64,000 nucleotides of DNA from NCBI GenBank assembly GCA_947396885.1, contig OX377204.1, positions 93,816,728 to 93,880,727 on the forward strand, written 5' to 3'. The position numbers were made by a program, and so were the translations under genes. Numbering within the stretch: position 1 is the stretch's first letter; the number at the start of each line of letters is the position of its first letter. The notes beneath the pieces are model-generated. The model worked only from the letters and a program-made list of their open reading frames with translations. It ran no database searches and had not been told where the DNA came from. The stretch comes from Heligmosomoides polygyrus polygyrus (lineage: Eukaryota > Nematoda > Chromadorea > Rhabditida > Heligmosomidae). This document shows, one piece after another, positions 12,449 to 21,384 of the stretch.

Positions 12449-15400
12449 GTGAGCACCATCGATCGGTCAACTATTATCGATCGATTTATCGATTTTCGGC
12501 CAGAGTTAGCTGTTCACAGTAGAAACTGTGGTGCAATGGGCGATGGACAGACCTGACAACGACTGAGCCATGGGATGGGCTACTACGGGTTTCTGGGGCG
12601 AAGCCCCAGGCAGCAGTCGACTGACTCCACTAGCTGCTGGCTGAAGTTAAATTCTTCGCTTCAGGACCAGATCGTAAGGTTTCGAATCCCAACTGGGACC
12701 GTAGCTTTGATGGCGGTAGTCGTCAATTTGGCCTACATTGGAAGCCGAGAGCGCGCCGGCCAATCACAACCAATCAGAACACCGACCGTACACGCTCTGA
12801 CCAATCAGTGCACCAACCGTATGCTCCCGTTAAACAGCACGTAGCAGGACGTGTGCATTCGACGCCGCCTGATTGGTCACGAGTGCCTCACCTCCTCATG
12901 TAGGCCAGATTAGGAACTAGAAGGGGTTTCACCATTTCCGAAACGAGGCCACGCCTCCAGTCAAACAACTGAGATGTACCTTATCCTATGTTATGGTAAC
13001 CACAGCCTATTAAGATGTTGCTTCTCCGTGAAGACCAGTTGACACATGCGCAGATGGATGGGACTTATAGGCTTGTTACTTAGCCATGCCCATCGAAGGT
13101 GAGTAACGCACTACCTCTGACATGTGCAAGTAGTTCTTCCAAAAAACTGGCCTTGATAGATGCATCGGTAACAGTAGCACCTGCTCGCTTCGTTGACCAT
13201 CGATCTGCTTGAGGCGCGGCAGCAACGGCTTCAATTATCCACGCCGTGTGCCAAAGTAGCCCGGTAGGCCACTCTCGCTACTCACTACATACAACAACCC
13301 CTCCATCTGCGAAGGCACCTTGCGTAGCACCCGCCGTCCCGCTGAACGTTGGGTTGCTTGAGCTATGTGCAAATCCACCCATGCCTCGTGCCAAAGTAGC
13401 CCAAAAGGCCATCCTTGCATTCGGGATGCGAGGAGCTATATTATTCTTTCCATATTATTCTTTCAGGGCTCTCATGAAGGATTCGAACCAAGCGTTGAAA
13501 ATTTTGAGCGGCTCCACTAATTTTCGACGACTCGGCCGAAGCGACGGCGTCTCCGGCCCTGGAAGGTTGATGGGCTGATCGATGAATTCCCTAGGCCCTC
13601 TCCCACGTTAGTGAACCACGTTACTCTCACCATCGTCCTCTCGACACTAACACATTCAGACCTAATTCTAAGGCGCATAGGAATAGCGATGGAGAACAAT
13701 AAGTGAGAACGGAGGGGAACGTTCTTCGTCTACCGAATAGGACGCCCAGAATCCTCGATCTGTGATCGGATTCACCCGGACCGTCCTACACGTCCTATAC
13801 TACCATAGAAATGTCCTACTTACATCTACGAACTTGGCTTGTTCGACCAGGAAACGCCGTAGGTTGTGGACGAGGCTTGACCGCATCCGGAGCGCCCTGA
13901 AAAATCGCAGCATTTGTTCGTTGCTTCCCAAAGCCTCATGTTAAGGACAACCTGTACCAACTGCCTGTGAGATGTAATAACATCCTTGATGGCAAGCATT
14001 CTGTTCTTACAATCCTATGTGGTCCTATGTGGAATTTAGCAGTCCATTTCGCGAACGTGGGCACCATGGGGTGGTGGCAAAGCTTCAGCAAATCAGGATG
14101 CATCGATTGCCGAACCCCGATTGGTCGGCCGGTGCATTCCTTGGTTATCATTGGCTGGCGTTTTCCCACCTCCCAATGCTGCACACCTTCGCGACATGAA
14201 CTCAGGCGGTACTCTGGTGGGCACGCCGATACTGAATATCCCTTCATACCTCTGCATCCGACTCGTTCTCAAGTCGATGTACCGATAGGTCAGACGGGTC
14301 CTCTCGCTGGCCTCAGCGTCTGGTAGCATTGGTGGATGCGGTGACGCGTAGTTGAGAACAGTCAGCTTCGAAACATTAATCTGGGATGATAAAAGATTTA
14401 CATAGAGGGCATTAGGATAGGCATGCGACCTACGTGTCGCGAATACGCACCACAAGCGTGCTGGAATGTGTCACTGCTTCTACCGTAATCGCGGTAACCA
14501 ATCATGTGTCCTGCCTATGCGGCTGAGTCGGCGCCTGACTAGCTGCCGCGGTTACAGTAGGAGCAACAGCACGTTCCCGCACCTCTGCGGTGCATTTTAC
14601 AGAAGATGCTCACCTCAATCTCACCGGTCTTCATCTTCGGGTTAGCATTCTCACCACGTCCAATCACTGAACCTTCTACCTGAACCACCGACTCGTAAGG
14701 TAGTTCTTTGACGAGCTTAGCGAGCTCCGACTCAGGATCTACTGCTGCCTGAACGAGCAGAGTGAACTTATGCTTAGTCCTCTTTTCATGATGGCAGCTC
14801 TGCTGCACTCACACACCTGGACAGTTCCGTAGGCGTCACGCAGCACCAGGAAGCGATTCATTCTCCTGTACGCCAACCAGCCCATTACGCAAACATGTGC
14901 TCCTGAAGAAGGTACTAGCACGTTACGGATTCCTAGTCGACGATCAATGTGTACAATGTCCAACCGAAGACATAAGCTATTAGGTTGTAGCGAAATAAAT
15001 GGCACTGAAACACGGTAAATTTAAACAGTTAATATCTCGGCTTGTAGGCAAGTTTATTAATCGAAATAAAAACCTTCTGATTCTACACATCTTTGCCAAC
15101 GTGACACAAGCTTTTTTATCCCAGTAGCATAAAAATCAGAAGTTCTGGAATTGACGAAATCTTCGAAGGCACTTTCGGCATCCTGTTGGTATTTGAATAT
15201 TTTCCCTACCAAGAAGTCGCCAAGATGCTTGAAGAAATGGTAGTCTGTTGGGGAGAGGTCGGGAGAAAACGGAGGATGTGGTAGAGTTTCAATGCTCAGC
15301 TCATTCAATTTCTGCAACGTCATTCGTGCTACATGGGGGCGAGCATGGTCGTGCAGAAGGAGAACTCGCCTTCGGTTTACCAAGGCCGGCCGGATATCCT

Positions 15401-18400
15401 TCAACTTTTTCATCATTACTTCAATTTCAATGCAGTACTTCTCTGCTGTGATGGATTCACCGGGAGGGAGGAAGCTGTGGTGAATAATTCCCAGCGAACA
15501 CCACCATACTGTCACCATTACTTTCTTCTGGTGCACTTCCGGCTTCGCAAAAACCTTGGGGCTCTCATCGCTGTCCACCCACTGTGCCGATCGTCGCCTG
15601 TTGTCGTACATTATCCATTTCTCGTCACAGGTTACGATGCGATCAGGGAATGGATCCGTTTCGTTCCGTAGAAGCAGTGCGGACGAGATCTCATATCGTC
15701 GGTTTCCTTGCTCCTCAGACAGCTCGTGAGGCACCCTCTTTCCAGCTTTTGGTCTTTCCAATTTCCTTCAGATGCCGGGCAGCTGTGTTGTGACTGACGC
15801 CAAGAACCTTCGCTATCTCCCTGGTACCTTTGTGTGGATCCTCCTCTACCACATCTCTCAGCTTGTCCTCATCAACATCACTATGCCTCCCACGACCTTC
15901 ATGTCCTTCCAAGCTCTCATCTCCATTCCGGAACTTCTGATACCAACGATACGCCGTCCGAATTGTGGAACATCCTTGACCGAATGCGCCGTTGATCTTC
16001 TCGTCCGCCTCCTTAGCTGTAGTGCCCAGCTTGAATTCATACAAGTAAATGCCTCGGATTACCCTTTTGTCCATCTGCAAAAAAGTCAATAAAACTCTAA
16101 AGTTTTCCCACTTTTACATAGAAAATTTGGCACACACCGGTAGAGCAAAGTTTGCGCTTCTAAATGATAGGCCACATGTTACGGTTTGTACTTGAACAAA
16201 CGCGTAAAGACGCGCCAAAAAATGGCGCGAGCCAGTGCCGTTTAATTCGTTACAGCCTAATAAAAGGTAATGTCTCATGTCCCATGCGTTCTCTAGCCGC
16301 CTTGATCCCAGTTGTCTCATGTTTCTCTGGTTCTTGCCACTATGATGACTCATCACAGAAATTCGAATTCCATTTTGAATGTAGGGAGGATCGCGAAGGC
16401 GCTCCCGCGCCCCCGCCAAAGGGCTAGAGAACAGGGCATAAAAGCCGCTATCGGCTTGTAGCAGAACTCAGCCTTCCTTTTTGTCAGTGCGGCATTGCCT
16501 CTTTTATCCTCGCTCGTGTTGTGTTGTTGTTATTAGATAAAAGTGCCTCTTGCTCGTTGTATCGCCGTACTTCCCGATAGCATTCGGGTTTTAACCGAAT
16601 CGAGGAGTCAATCAGGAACCGGATTCATCAACGACTAAACCCACGGGTATGAGGGCAGAGAAAAGACAAGCGGTAGATATGAACGTTACATCCTGGGTAT
16701 CTCTACCCCTTATACCCTACAATACCCGTGGTTTTAACCGTTGATGAATCCGGCCCCAGTCGGCCAAGGGCCGGCACACTAGGAATTCTTGAGAACTGTC
16801 GTCGTACTCATGAACGTTCCCGGGAACGTTCCTGGCTTTCCACGAAAAGCGACCTCGTCGGGAGGTGGGAATTCCTATGCATGAAACGAATACGAGCATG
16901 AAAACCAACGGCGTACCGCGAGGCCGGGAAGGGAGTGGAACGTTTGCGAGAAGATCTCGCTTAGGCCTATGGTATAGTACCGCGGGAGTGTCCGCGTGAG
17001 GTCAGTGGACGGGAGGTGCACCGCGGAAGGCGGTAGCCGACCCGGTACGCTCGACGGCCGACACCGACAGTTTTCGCGTTGGAGCGCGTTTTTAACAGCG
17101 TCAACTTGGAACGCGGCAAGTTCACGGAATCCGACCTCCCGCGGTGCATAGCACCGCAGGAGCTTGTCGGTCGGCGGGGTCGTCCCGCGGACGGGAAGTA
17201 CACCAGTCTGTTCACCGACCGCCGCCGACGATGCGCCGAAAGTGGGTGTTGTGGACTGCGGCTATTGGGCGCGCGTTGGGTCCCGGCTAGATTATTCCCG
17301 TTCTGTGGACACTTCCGCAGGACTATACCACAGACCTTACCTTCCCGCTCCCCTCGCTTCATGAATACGGCTACTGGTGTAACAAATCACGACTTACTTG
17401 CTAACGACGTTTTATAGTCTACGGAGTAGGGATTAGTTAGGATAATCTCGGGATAACGCCGGGAGTGCAAAACATCGTCATTGTCAAAGAGCTCGAGAAC
17501 ACGTTGCGATCATGAAATCATGAAGCCTTCTCAGCTTGTAGTCGACTAAATCTACCACCTGCAAATCGTCGCTTTTCTTGAACAGACACAACGCCTACAA
17601 CGCCTCCACTCGTCACTGCGCAGAGCCAGCCCGAGTGACCCAGACATAGGTCATAGCCACCTTTTTGAAAGCTCTGGTGGTAACCCAAGAACTGACACCC
17701 TTCACTGAGCTCTGCGGGTTTTGATCTATATGGTCTTACCCCCAGGGTATTTAAGTCAGATTGTCCCGCGGGCTAGACTCATTCACTCACTTTCAAGTCC
17801 AGCTTCGGGTGACTGGTGGTCCTTCCCGGCATCCACCTATAAGGTCAGTCGTTCCTTCATACTGTCATGTTTGATCTTGTCGCAATCTCTCCTTAAGATT
17901 AGTACTCTGTAGGATGAAATGGTGTTTTGAAGGTTTCATAAGTGTCAGCTTCATAAGTGTTTTCGACTTTTTCAGGCTCTGACGAAGGCGAGGTCACCGA
18001 CACGTAAGAGGAGTTAAATAAATGTGATGTCAACTTTGGCTACCAGCTCAAAAGACAACATCAGTGTTGTAACTACTTACCACATTAACCTGCGTTGTGC
18101 GTCTTCTAACGTTTTCTGTCGCCCAGTAGCTGCAGTTGCGTTTAATTTTACAGGGTGGCTTCCAATTATTTGCGAGAAATTCAAACCGCTACTGTATTTT
18201 TGAAAATGGCGGGAGATCAATTATTAGGATTCTTCTAGAATGGGGGAAGTATGTAAGAAAACCAAACAGGTTGATACACTCAATACCATCGACAATGAAA
18301 GGTTCACCACATCGTTCCACCATCGCTCATCTCGCCGATAATGGACATTCTGCAGCAGAGATCGCTCGACGACTTCAATTCTGCCAGAACAGTCCAACAC

Positions 18401-19789
18401 TTTGTGAAACAGTGCAGAGAGGAAGGAGCGGTCGAACCGAGGAAGAGATCTGGCAGACCACGTACTGTGAACACTCTCCGCCTTCGGAAGGTCATCAAAA
18501 AGAGAATCGACCGGAACAATGGAGTTAGCGTGAGTCGGATGGCCGCAGACCTTGGGGTATCCCGCAGAACAATTCAGAAGATCGTCAAACAGGATCTTGG
18601 GTTTCGGACGTCTTTATCGCGGACAAGCGCTACGGAAGCTGCCATGCAGATTAGATTGGAAAAATCCAAGTTGTTGCTAAAGGAGATCCAGCAGGGACGC
18701 TTGTCATACGTCGTTTGGATGAACGAGAAGATTTTTACCATTGAAGTGGCACACAACTCACAGAATCAGCGTCAGTTGCTGCCTCCATCCAGGAACAGGT
18801 CTTCTGTTCTCAACAGGACTCTTTTCCCGAAATCTGTAATGGTATGGGCTGGCATTACCCTGGACAAGAAAAACCTCTGGTTTTTGTCGACCGTTCAGTG
18901 AAAATCAACGCAGAAGTCTACCAAGAAAAGATCCCGTGCGATGTCCTTCTCCCCTGAGTTGCTGAAAATTTTGTCAGTGGCCAATGCGTGCTCCAACAGG
19001 ACTGGGCACCTGCTCATTCTGCGAGAGTCACTTCCCTGGCTACTGGACGAAGGACTTCTGGCCACCTAACTCGCCTGCTCTGAATCCGATGGATTTCGTG
19101 GTGTGGGGCTACTTGCAGCAGAAGGTCTCCTCGAAGAGTCACCAAATTTTTAACGCTCAAAGCTTCACTTCAGAAGGCGTGGGACGATATCGATGTCACC
19201 TTCCTGCGGCCCACAGTGATGTCGGTGGAGAAGAGACTGAAGGCCTGTATTGCTGCAAAAGGAGCTCATATCGAACATCTTCTCGAATGAATGATTGTTA
19301 GGCATTGCTCTATATAGAAGTTGTATCATATTAAATAACTGTTGTTTTTTGTTGAAGTTATTAGTAATAAACTACGCGCAAATAATTAGGAGCCACCCTG
19401 TAATTTAATTAATTATTTAACTATTCATTAAAAATTTCAAAGAAAGTCAGCTATAAACTTCCTTGGACAAAAAATCATTCTAACGTTTGTGGAGAGTCTC
19501 TAGTTTAATGTTGAAGGAATTCTTTTTGATTTAGAAGATGTTTGGTTTCATTTCAAATGTGTTGTGGTCATTTAGAAGCCTCCATTTTGACGCGAAGATG
19601 CTGACGGCTTTCAAAAACTTGATTTAGCGCCCTTCCAAGGGCTTCAAATTGAGAGATTGGAGCTGAATCTGAATAACCGACCAACGTACCTTCGTCCTTC
19701 TTCGTCAGCTCTCCACAGTTATGCGTTCTGATAGTGTACGAATTCACTGAGTATCGTCTCCATATGGACCCAAAACCTCGCCTGATCAT
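276..19789 (-). CDS. dars-2: Mitochondrial aspartyl-tRNA synthetase (class II), 15 exons, C-terminus off window
   Basis: Charges mitochondrial tRNA-Asp with aspartate in the matrix. Exons on the minus strand: 19690-19789, 14817-14902, 14614-14748, 14250-14380, 13824-13896, 9778-9936, 9658-9717, 9511-9597, 6374-6497, 4264-4403, 4064-4170, 3921-4008, 637-778, 463-581, 276-395. Every junction keeps phase and reads about 557 codons; human DARS2 is about 645, so roughly 60-90 C-terminal residues are missing to the left. Domain order: basic N-terminal presequence, OB-fold anticodon-binding domain (about 25-125), class II motif 1 (VETPTLF, about 176), motif 2 (ARCYRDEG, about 230), bacterial-type GAD insert (YGSDKPD to LGQLRN), motif 3 (GFALGLDR, 533-540). 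The presequence and GAD insert mark the mitochondrial/bacterial-type enzyme, not the cytosolic one. One intron is GC-AG. About nine residues expected between the GAD insert and DFPLF are absent, so a small exon may be missed. Confidence 0.94.
1345..1570. repeat. Two tandem ~115-bp units with ATCGAT cores
   Basis: Each unit reads aacttcagattcgt, then a GC-rich stretch ending gccgcttgaa, then caaaaaatcgataata and gatcgat. The copies begin near 1350 and 1460. The ATCGAT core recurs in arrays at 5 kb and 10 kb, so this is probably another member of the same repeat group. No coding content was seen. Confidence 0.7.
1818..2286. repeat. Foldback (palindromic) element, ~200-bp arms
   Basis: The left arm (accaggaaactatctcaacg onward) is the reverse complement of the sequence ending at about 2286. 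Arms stay clearly homologous for about 200 bp, past the segment with cccaatacaactctg. A short unpaired centre lies near 2040-2060. This is a non-autonomous foldback/MITE-like insertion in a dars-2 intron, with no transposase. Confidence 0.85.
2750..3860. repeat. ~345-bp tandem repeat, three copies plus a diverged partial
   Basis: The motif gaatccgtgcgtctgtc begins near 3124, 3473 and 3816, and each unit carries gttccttgttagca, ggctcttg and ttcttgaaaac in the same order. A diverged relative starts near 2480, and another fragment is at the right window edge (63945-64000). No ORF is conserved across copies, so this looks like a dispersed non-coding repeat amplified in the dars-2 intron. Confidence 0.75.
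3921..4403 (-). CDS. dars-2: dars-2 exons 10-12: GAD insertion domain
   Basis: Exon 10 (4264-4403) contains [16 protein letters not shown], exon 11 (4064-4170) contains [11 protein letters not shown], and exon 12 (3921-4008) contains [19 protein letters not shown]. These align in order with the GAD insert of bacterial and mitochondrial AspRS. The exon 11/12 intron (4063-4009, 55 bp) begins with GC rather than GT. No nearby GT keeps the frame, and the joined reading [16 protein letters not shown] fits the family. Exon 10 abuts a SINE-like repeat that begins only a few bases beyond its acceptor. Confidence 0.9.
4406..4925 (-). repeat. Two adjacent SINE-like repeats (tgtaggccacatta family)
   Basis: On the minus strand both copies contain ggtttcgaatcc-like B-box sequence (4835-4860 in one), a CCAAT/ATTGG-rich middle, tgtaggccacatta, and a tail with acgaggccacgcct. 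A third copy lies in + orientation at 12570-12960. The RNA polymerase III B-box likeness suggests tRNA-derived SINEs. No coding capacity. The left copy runs to within a few bases of dars-2 exon 10. Confidence 0.6.
4980..6340. repeat. ~450-bp tandem array, three copies
   Basis: The landmark agactagcctttttaat occurs near 5211, 5661 (one mismatch) and 6119, giving 450- and 458-bp spacing. Each unit contains an inverted pair: gacagacgcataaacagagt-like sequence on one side and ctctgtctgtgcgtctgtc on the other, able to fold into a long hairpin. Each also has an ATCGAT-rich block. The array ends just before dars-2 exon 9. Confidence 0.85.
6374..6497 (-). CDS. dars-2: dars-2 exon 9: start of GAD insert
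   Basis: The exon reads [14 protein letters not shown] then [13 protein letters not shown], the conserved YGxDKPDxR signature of AspRS. The acceptor is ttctag before 6497 and the donor is CTGG|gtttgt at 6373, in phase 1. Joining to exon 10 gives [12 protein letters not shown], matching the family's Gly-Phe-Leu position. It is isolated inside roughly 5 kb of tandem repeats, about 2 kb from exon 10 and 3 kb from exon 8. Confidence 0.9.
6640..9470. repeat. GGGCGGAG-rich higher-order repeat array
   Basis: About thirty copies or near-copies of gtgggcggag/gtaggcggag occur in one orientation, then two reversed copies at 9433 and 9458. The landmark ctttctgggaaggcg recurs near 7231, 7676 and 8131 (about 450-bp steps), then near 8700, 8849, 8998 and 9143 (about 148-bp steps). 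So a long unit array passes into a short unit array. No conserved ORF. It fills the dars-2 intron between exons 8 and 9. Confidence 0.85.
9511..9936 (-). CDS. dars-2: dars-2 exons 6-8: motif 1 end and motif 2
   Basis: Exon 6 (9778-9936) reads [17 protein letters not shown] and [17 protein letters not shown], spanning the end of motif 1 and the aspartate-binding QSPQ loop. Exon 7 (9658-9717) is motif 2, [20 protein letters not shown], including the arginine expected to bind ATP. Exon 8 (9511-9597) continues VDLEMSF and ends at PEEL|gtcagt. Splice sites are canonical. The region is packed between two repeat arrays but is itself undisturbed. Confidence 0.94.
10095..11054. repeat. ~160-bp ATCGAT-rich tandem array, left part
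   Basis: Units centred on atcgatcggtcaactat and tttatcgattttcg start near 10111, 10270, 10430, 10595, 10753 and 10905. Between the cores each unit has gagttagccgttg, gaagtagaag and gatctcacaacatgt. The array is split by the LINE at 11055-12448 and resumes with the next unit at 12449. The same core, inverted, occurs in the 4980-6340 array. Confidence 0.85.
11055..12448 (+). mobile_element. CR1/Jockey-like LINE, 5'-truncated
   Basis: Reverse transcriptase reads [39 protein letters not shown] and QYADDVKIY (YADD box at 11453-11464), then C-terminal thumb and tail to SEKILSF at 12270. The endonuclease and the N-terminal part of RT are missing, typical of 5' truncation. One frameshift lies near 11840-11860. 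The 3' end is a TTA microsatellite tail (12418-12448). It interrupts a unit of the ATCGAT array. Confidence 0.9.
12449..12570. repeat. ATCGAT-rich array, right part after LINE
   Basis: The sequence resumes with atgtgagcaccatcgatcgg and completes the unit interrupted at 11054 (gatctcacaacat), with the usual core and gagttagctgtt. This defines the LINE insertion point inside one repeat unit. Confidence 0.8.
12571..12965 (+). repeat. SINE-like repeat with B-box and CCAAT cluster
   Basis: It contains aaggtttcgaatcccaac (B-box-like, about 12676), several CCAATCA/TGATTGG boxes between 12755 and 12880, tgtaggccagatta and acgaggccacgcctcc. It is the + orientation relative of the two copies at 4406-4925. 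Confidence 0.6.
12966..13823. other. Intronic sequence with a short tandem duplication
   Basis: No coding exon is supported here. A unit with tgccaaagtagcccggtagg and its relative tgccaaagtagcccaaaagg occurs twice, near 13248 and 13390. An ORF reading [10 protein letters not shown] on the minus strand near 13650 looked like motif 1 but was rejected in favour of exon 5 at 13824-13896. Confidence 0.5.
13824..14902 (-). CDS. dars-2: dars-2 exons 2-5: OB-fold and entry to motif 1
   Basis: Exon 2 (14817-14902) reads [17 protein letters not shown], the OB-fold tRNA-anticodon binding strand. Exon 3 (14614-14748) has [13 protein letters not shown] and KTGEIE. Exon 4 (14250-14380) has [13 protein letters not shown]. 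Exon 5 (13824-13896, 73 bp) reads [18 protein letters not shown] then FVD and joins in phase to VETPTLF of exon 6. The mariner at 14980-16260 lies only 78 bp upstream of the exon 2 acceptor, inside intron 1, and leaves the splice site intact. Confidence 0.92.
14980..16260 (-). mobile_element. Mariner (D,D34D) element with intact ends, frameshifted transposase
   Basis: Terminal inverted repeats TTAGGyTGTArCGAA begin at 14980 and, reversed, end at 16260, each flanked by a TA target duplication (14978-14979, 16261-16262). Total length is 1281 bp, normal for mariner. The minus-strand transposase begins at 16089 with an HTH region ([32 protein letters not shown]) and continues in another frame from about 15760. 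Catalytic motifs are [16 protein letters not shown] and SPTDYHFF, with 34 residues between the second and third aspartates. A single frameshift at about 15745-15765 is the visible lesion, so the copy looks young. Hookworms are known to carry mariners. Confidence 0.95.
15057..16089 (-). pseudogene. Mariner transposase, one frameshift
   Basis: Two frames, 15715-16089 and 15057-15761, overlap around the junction and together span a full mariner transposase of about 340 residues. The upstream frame holds the DNA-binding domain. The downstream frame holds the D,D34D catalytic core and ends at ESEGFYFD, a usual mariner C-terminus. No other stop was seen. Cut-and-paste activity by this copy is unlikely without a full-length source elsewhere. 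Confidence 0.9.
16612..16758. mobile_element. MITE, ~145 bp, CCGGATTCATCAACG termini
   Basis: The left end reads accggattcatcaacgacta and the right end is its inverted counterpart (ggttgatgaatccggc-like), with a further inverted block acccacgggtat. No coding capacity. The same CCGGATTCATCAACG terminus occurs at 20886, 22263 and on both ends of the MITE at 45393-45580, so it marks a recurrent family in this genome. Confidence 0.8.
16967..17340. mobile_element. GC-rich element with terminal inverted repeats
   Basis: The left end tatggtatagtaccgcgg with gagtgtccgc matches, inverted, the right end ccgcaggactataccacag. The interior is GC-rich (about 60%), unlike its surroundings, and shows no transposase. 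Target duplication was not resolved. Probably a non-autonomous DNA transposon. Confidence 0.6.
17700..18065 (+). mobile_element. Penelope-like retroelement 3' end (solo tail)
   Basis: It shares ctgtaggatgaaat, then a spacer, then ggctctgacgaaggcga and cgtaag with the 3' end of the GIY-YIG-bearing element at 42650-43340 (opposite strand). No RT or endonuclease sequence is present here, so this is a tail fragment. Assignment rests on the shared 3' sequence within this window. Confidence 0.5.
18151..19400 (+). mobile_element. Tc1-like (IS630/Tc1/mariner) element, intact ends, degraded transposase
   Basis: Terminal inverted repeats CAGGGTGGCTyCyAATTATT flank 1250 bp, with TA duplications at 18149-18150 and 19401-19402. 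Transposase pieces on the + strand, in several frames, include the HTH ([38 protein letters not shown]), [11 protein letters not shown] (asparagine where the first catalytic aspartate is expected), [10 protein letters not shown], and [14 protein letters not shown]. There are at least three frameshifts and a stop at 18899. It lies in dars-2 intron 1, 290 bp downstream of exon 1. Confidence 0.9.
19690..19789 (-). CDS. dars-2: dars-2 exon 1: start codon and mitochondrial presequence
   Basis: ATG at 19789 opens [14 protein letters not shown], basic, acid-free and amphipathic as expected for a matrix-targeting signal, followed by [11 protein letters not shown], which matches the N-terminal TCGEL signature of mitochondrial AspRS. 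The exon ends GACGAAG|gtacgt in phase 1 and joins exon 2 as [11 protein letters not shown]. Intron 1 is about 4.8 kb and holds the mariner, Tc1-like, MITE and Penelope-like insertions. No in-frame ATG with better context was seen upstream. Confidence 0.88.
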
Positions 19790-19800
19790 CACCTCCCTGC
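19790..19800 (-). promoter_or_regulatory. Possible trans-splice acceptor before dars-2 ATG
   Basis: On the minus strand a gattgcag acceptor-like sequence ends seven bases before the ATG at 19789. Nematode mRNAs are often trans-spliced to SL1/SL2 leaders at such sites very close to the start. A candidate gene ends about 420 bp upstream on the same strand (20212), so an operon-like arrangement is possible. This rests on sequence position only. Confidence 0.35.
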
Positions 19801-20139
19801 AATCGTAGTTCGAAGGCAATATGAACAGCACTAATCCTGAACTTTCTGAAGGATAACAAGCCTCTAGGCCATCACCGATAAACTTCAAAAAACACACTCA
19901 CATCGTACATTTATTAGCTCTTCGAACATGAACAATATCACAGAAACAACCCGATAACAGGAGCAAAACGATACAAAAACGTACAGAGCTGCTTGACAAC
20001 CTAACAGTGGTACAGAAGTAACAACTCATCCCTAACTTACAATACTAAAAGCAACTACCCTGAATTTACACGGAATGAACTCAGACAGTGAATGGCTCAT
20101 AGCTAGAAAAGATGCCTAGTGTGTATTTCACACGTAGGT

Positions 20140-20190
20140 CGCCGCGCTGAAATATCGATTGGTCGCGCGGCCAATCGATATCGGCGGCGA
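20140..20190. repeat. ATCGATTGG palindrome upstream of dars-2
   Basis: atcgattggtcgcgcggcca and its inverted counterpart form a 26-bp near-perfect palindrome, followed by atatcggcggcg. It lies about 350-400 bp upstream of the dars-2 ATG and between it and the candidate gene ending at 20212. It resembles the ATCGAT modules in EDEM2 introns, but no TATAAA follows. Confidence 0.45.
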
Positions 20191-20211
20191 AAACGTAGAA
20201 CCCCCGTAAAC

Positions 20212-20462
20212 TCAGTGAAAATACCAAGACACATTCGTCGGCAGGGTCACTTGACCCATTCCGGCGAACTTGTAGCCGAAGCTGACTGGCGGTGACGAGA
20301 GAAGGCTGAAGCCAAAGAACTCTATGTCGGCGATCTCAAAGTTCGTCAGCGACGGCGGATGAAAAAACAGTTCCACTGGCACATCTCCGGGGATCACGGC
20401 GGCTAGGGATACATCTGAAAACTGGAACAATATCTCTGTCGGGAGGTTTTGAACAGTTCTTC
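20212..20462 (-). CDS. Candidate terminal exon of an unidentified gene
   Basis: An open frame on the minus strand, ending TGA at 20212, reads LPTEILFQFSDVSLAAVIPG, VELFFHPPSLTNFEIADIE and GQVTLPTNVSWYF. The composition is protein-like, with alternating hydrophobic residues suggesting beta strands and no low-complexity sequence. I do not recognise the family. The acceptor is uncertain (perhaps gtgaag near 20462). It lies on the same strand and about 420 bp upstream of dars-2, so it could be an upstream operon partner. It could also be a chance ORF. Confidence 0.35.
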
Positions 20463-20884
20463 ACTCGGGTGCAGTTAGCGGGGCAGCACTTGGGGTTTAC
20501 AGCGTGTACGAAAAGTCCTTGCCTCTCATTTTTTATCGCTAAATTTACAAATAACAAAACTTTTGCATGTAACGTGCTACTTTTATTTGTTTATTTATAA
20601 CTTCTCTCTTATCGCAACGGTACAAACAAGTATCTATGCGCTTCTCTTGCGAAGAGCTCAGCGTTCTCGTTCGGGTTCCCTTCAATCAGAGCGGTCCAAT
20701 TTCTTATGACTTCTTTTGCTCTTGTCCATATATATTTATCTTGCGATATCGTCTAGCCATTTTGTTCTTGGTCTTCCTTTACTTCGTTTTTATCAGGTAT
20801 CAAATTGGCTGCAATGCGTGCCCATGAGTGTTCGATTCTACAGAGCTTATCTGCGAACAGCCACTTCCTTTTTACCGCAATCCT

Positions 20885-21372
20885 TGAGTTCTGCGGCCGG
20901 ATTCATCAACGACTTACAACGATTTAACAGAGAAAATTACACTCGACGCTACACTTACAACGATGAAATTTTCACGGACGAGTTGTCCGGGGCGGGTTAC
21001 AACAACAACAACGTGGTGGAACGCCACCGTATCGATTTCTGCTTCCTTTGCCGCGAGAGCGATTCTCGGACAACCCGCGCCGCATACGCCACCGCGTGCA
21101 TAACGACGAGGGGTGTTTCGCAGTGCACGGCTTCGGGCCCAGTGCTTCGGCGGTTGGGTTGAAACCACGATTTTTGGTTGGGGTGCTCGTGGCATCCCGG
21201 CGGAGCAAAGGTTGTGGAGTTGTGCTGAAGGGCGGGGCATTCTTCCGCCCTCAGACCGCGCTCCATGATGAGCACCACACCCCAAGCCCATCGGTGGGCC
21301 CCGGACAACTCGTCCATGAAAATTTCACCGTTGTAAGTGTAGCGTCGAGTGAAAATTATAGCCGAAATACCT
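20885..21372. repeat. Foldback element, ~85-bp inverted arms
   Basis: The left arm ccggattcatcaacgactta, then gacgctacacttacaacg and gacgagttgtccgggg, is mirrored by the right arm at about 21293-21372. The interior (about 290 bp) is GC-rich and has no recognised coding content. The left terminus belongs to the CCGGATTCATCAACG family. Confidence 0.8.
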
Positions 21373-21384
21373 GATAGTGCGGCC

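Noticed and set aside
13517..13699. Minus-strand [10 protein letters not shown] as dars-2 motif 1 exon
   Set aside because: No acceptor before it and poor fit. The exon at 13824-13896 has good splice sites, correct phase and a better match.
20914..21374. Several overlapping GC-rich ORFs of about 100-125 codons
   Set aside because: They all fall within the foldback element 20885-21372 and arise from its GC-rich interior.
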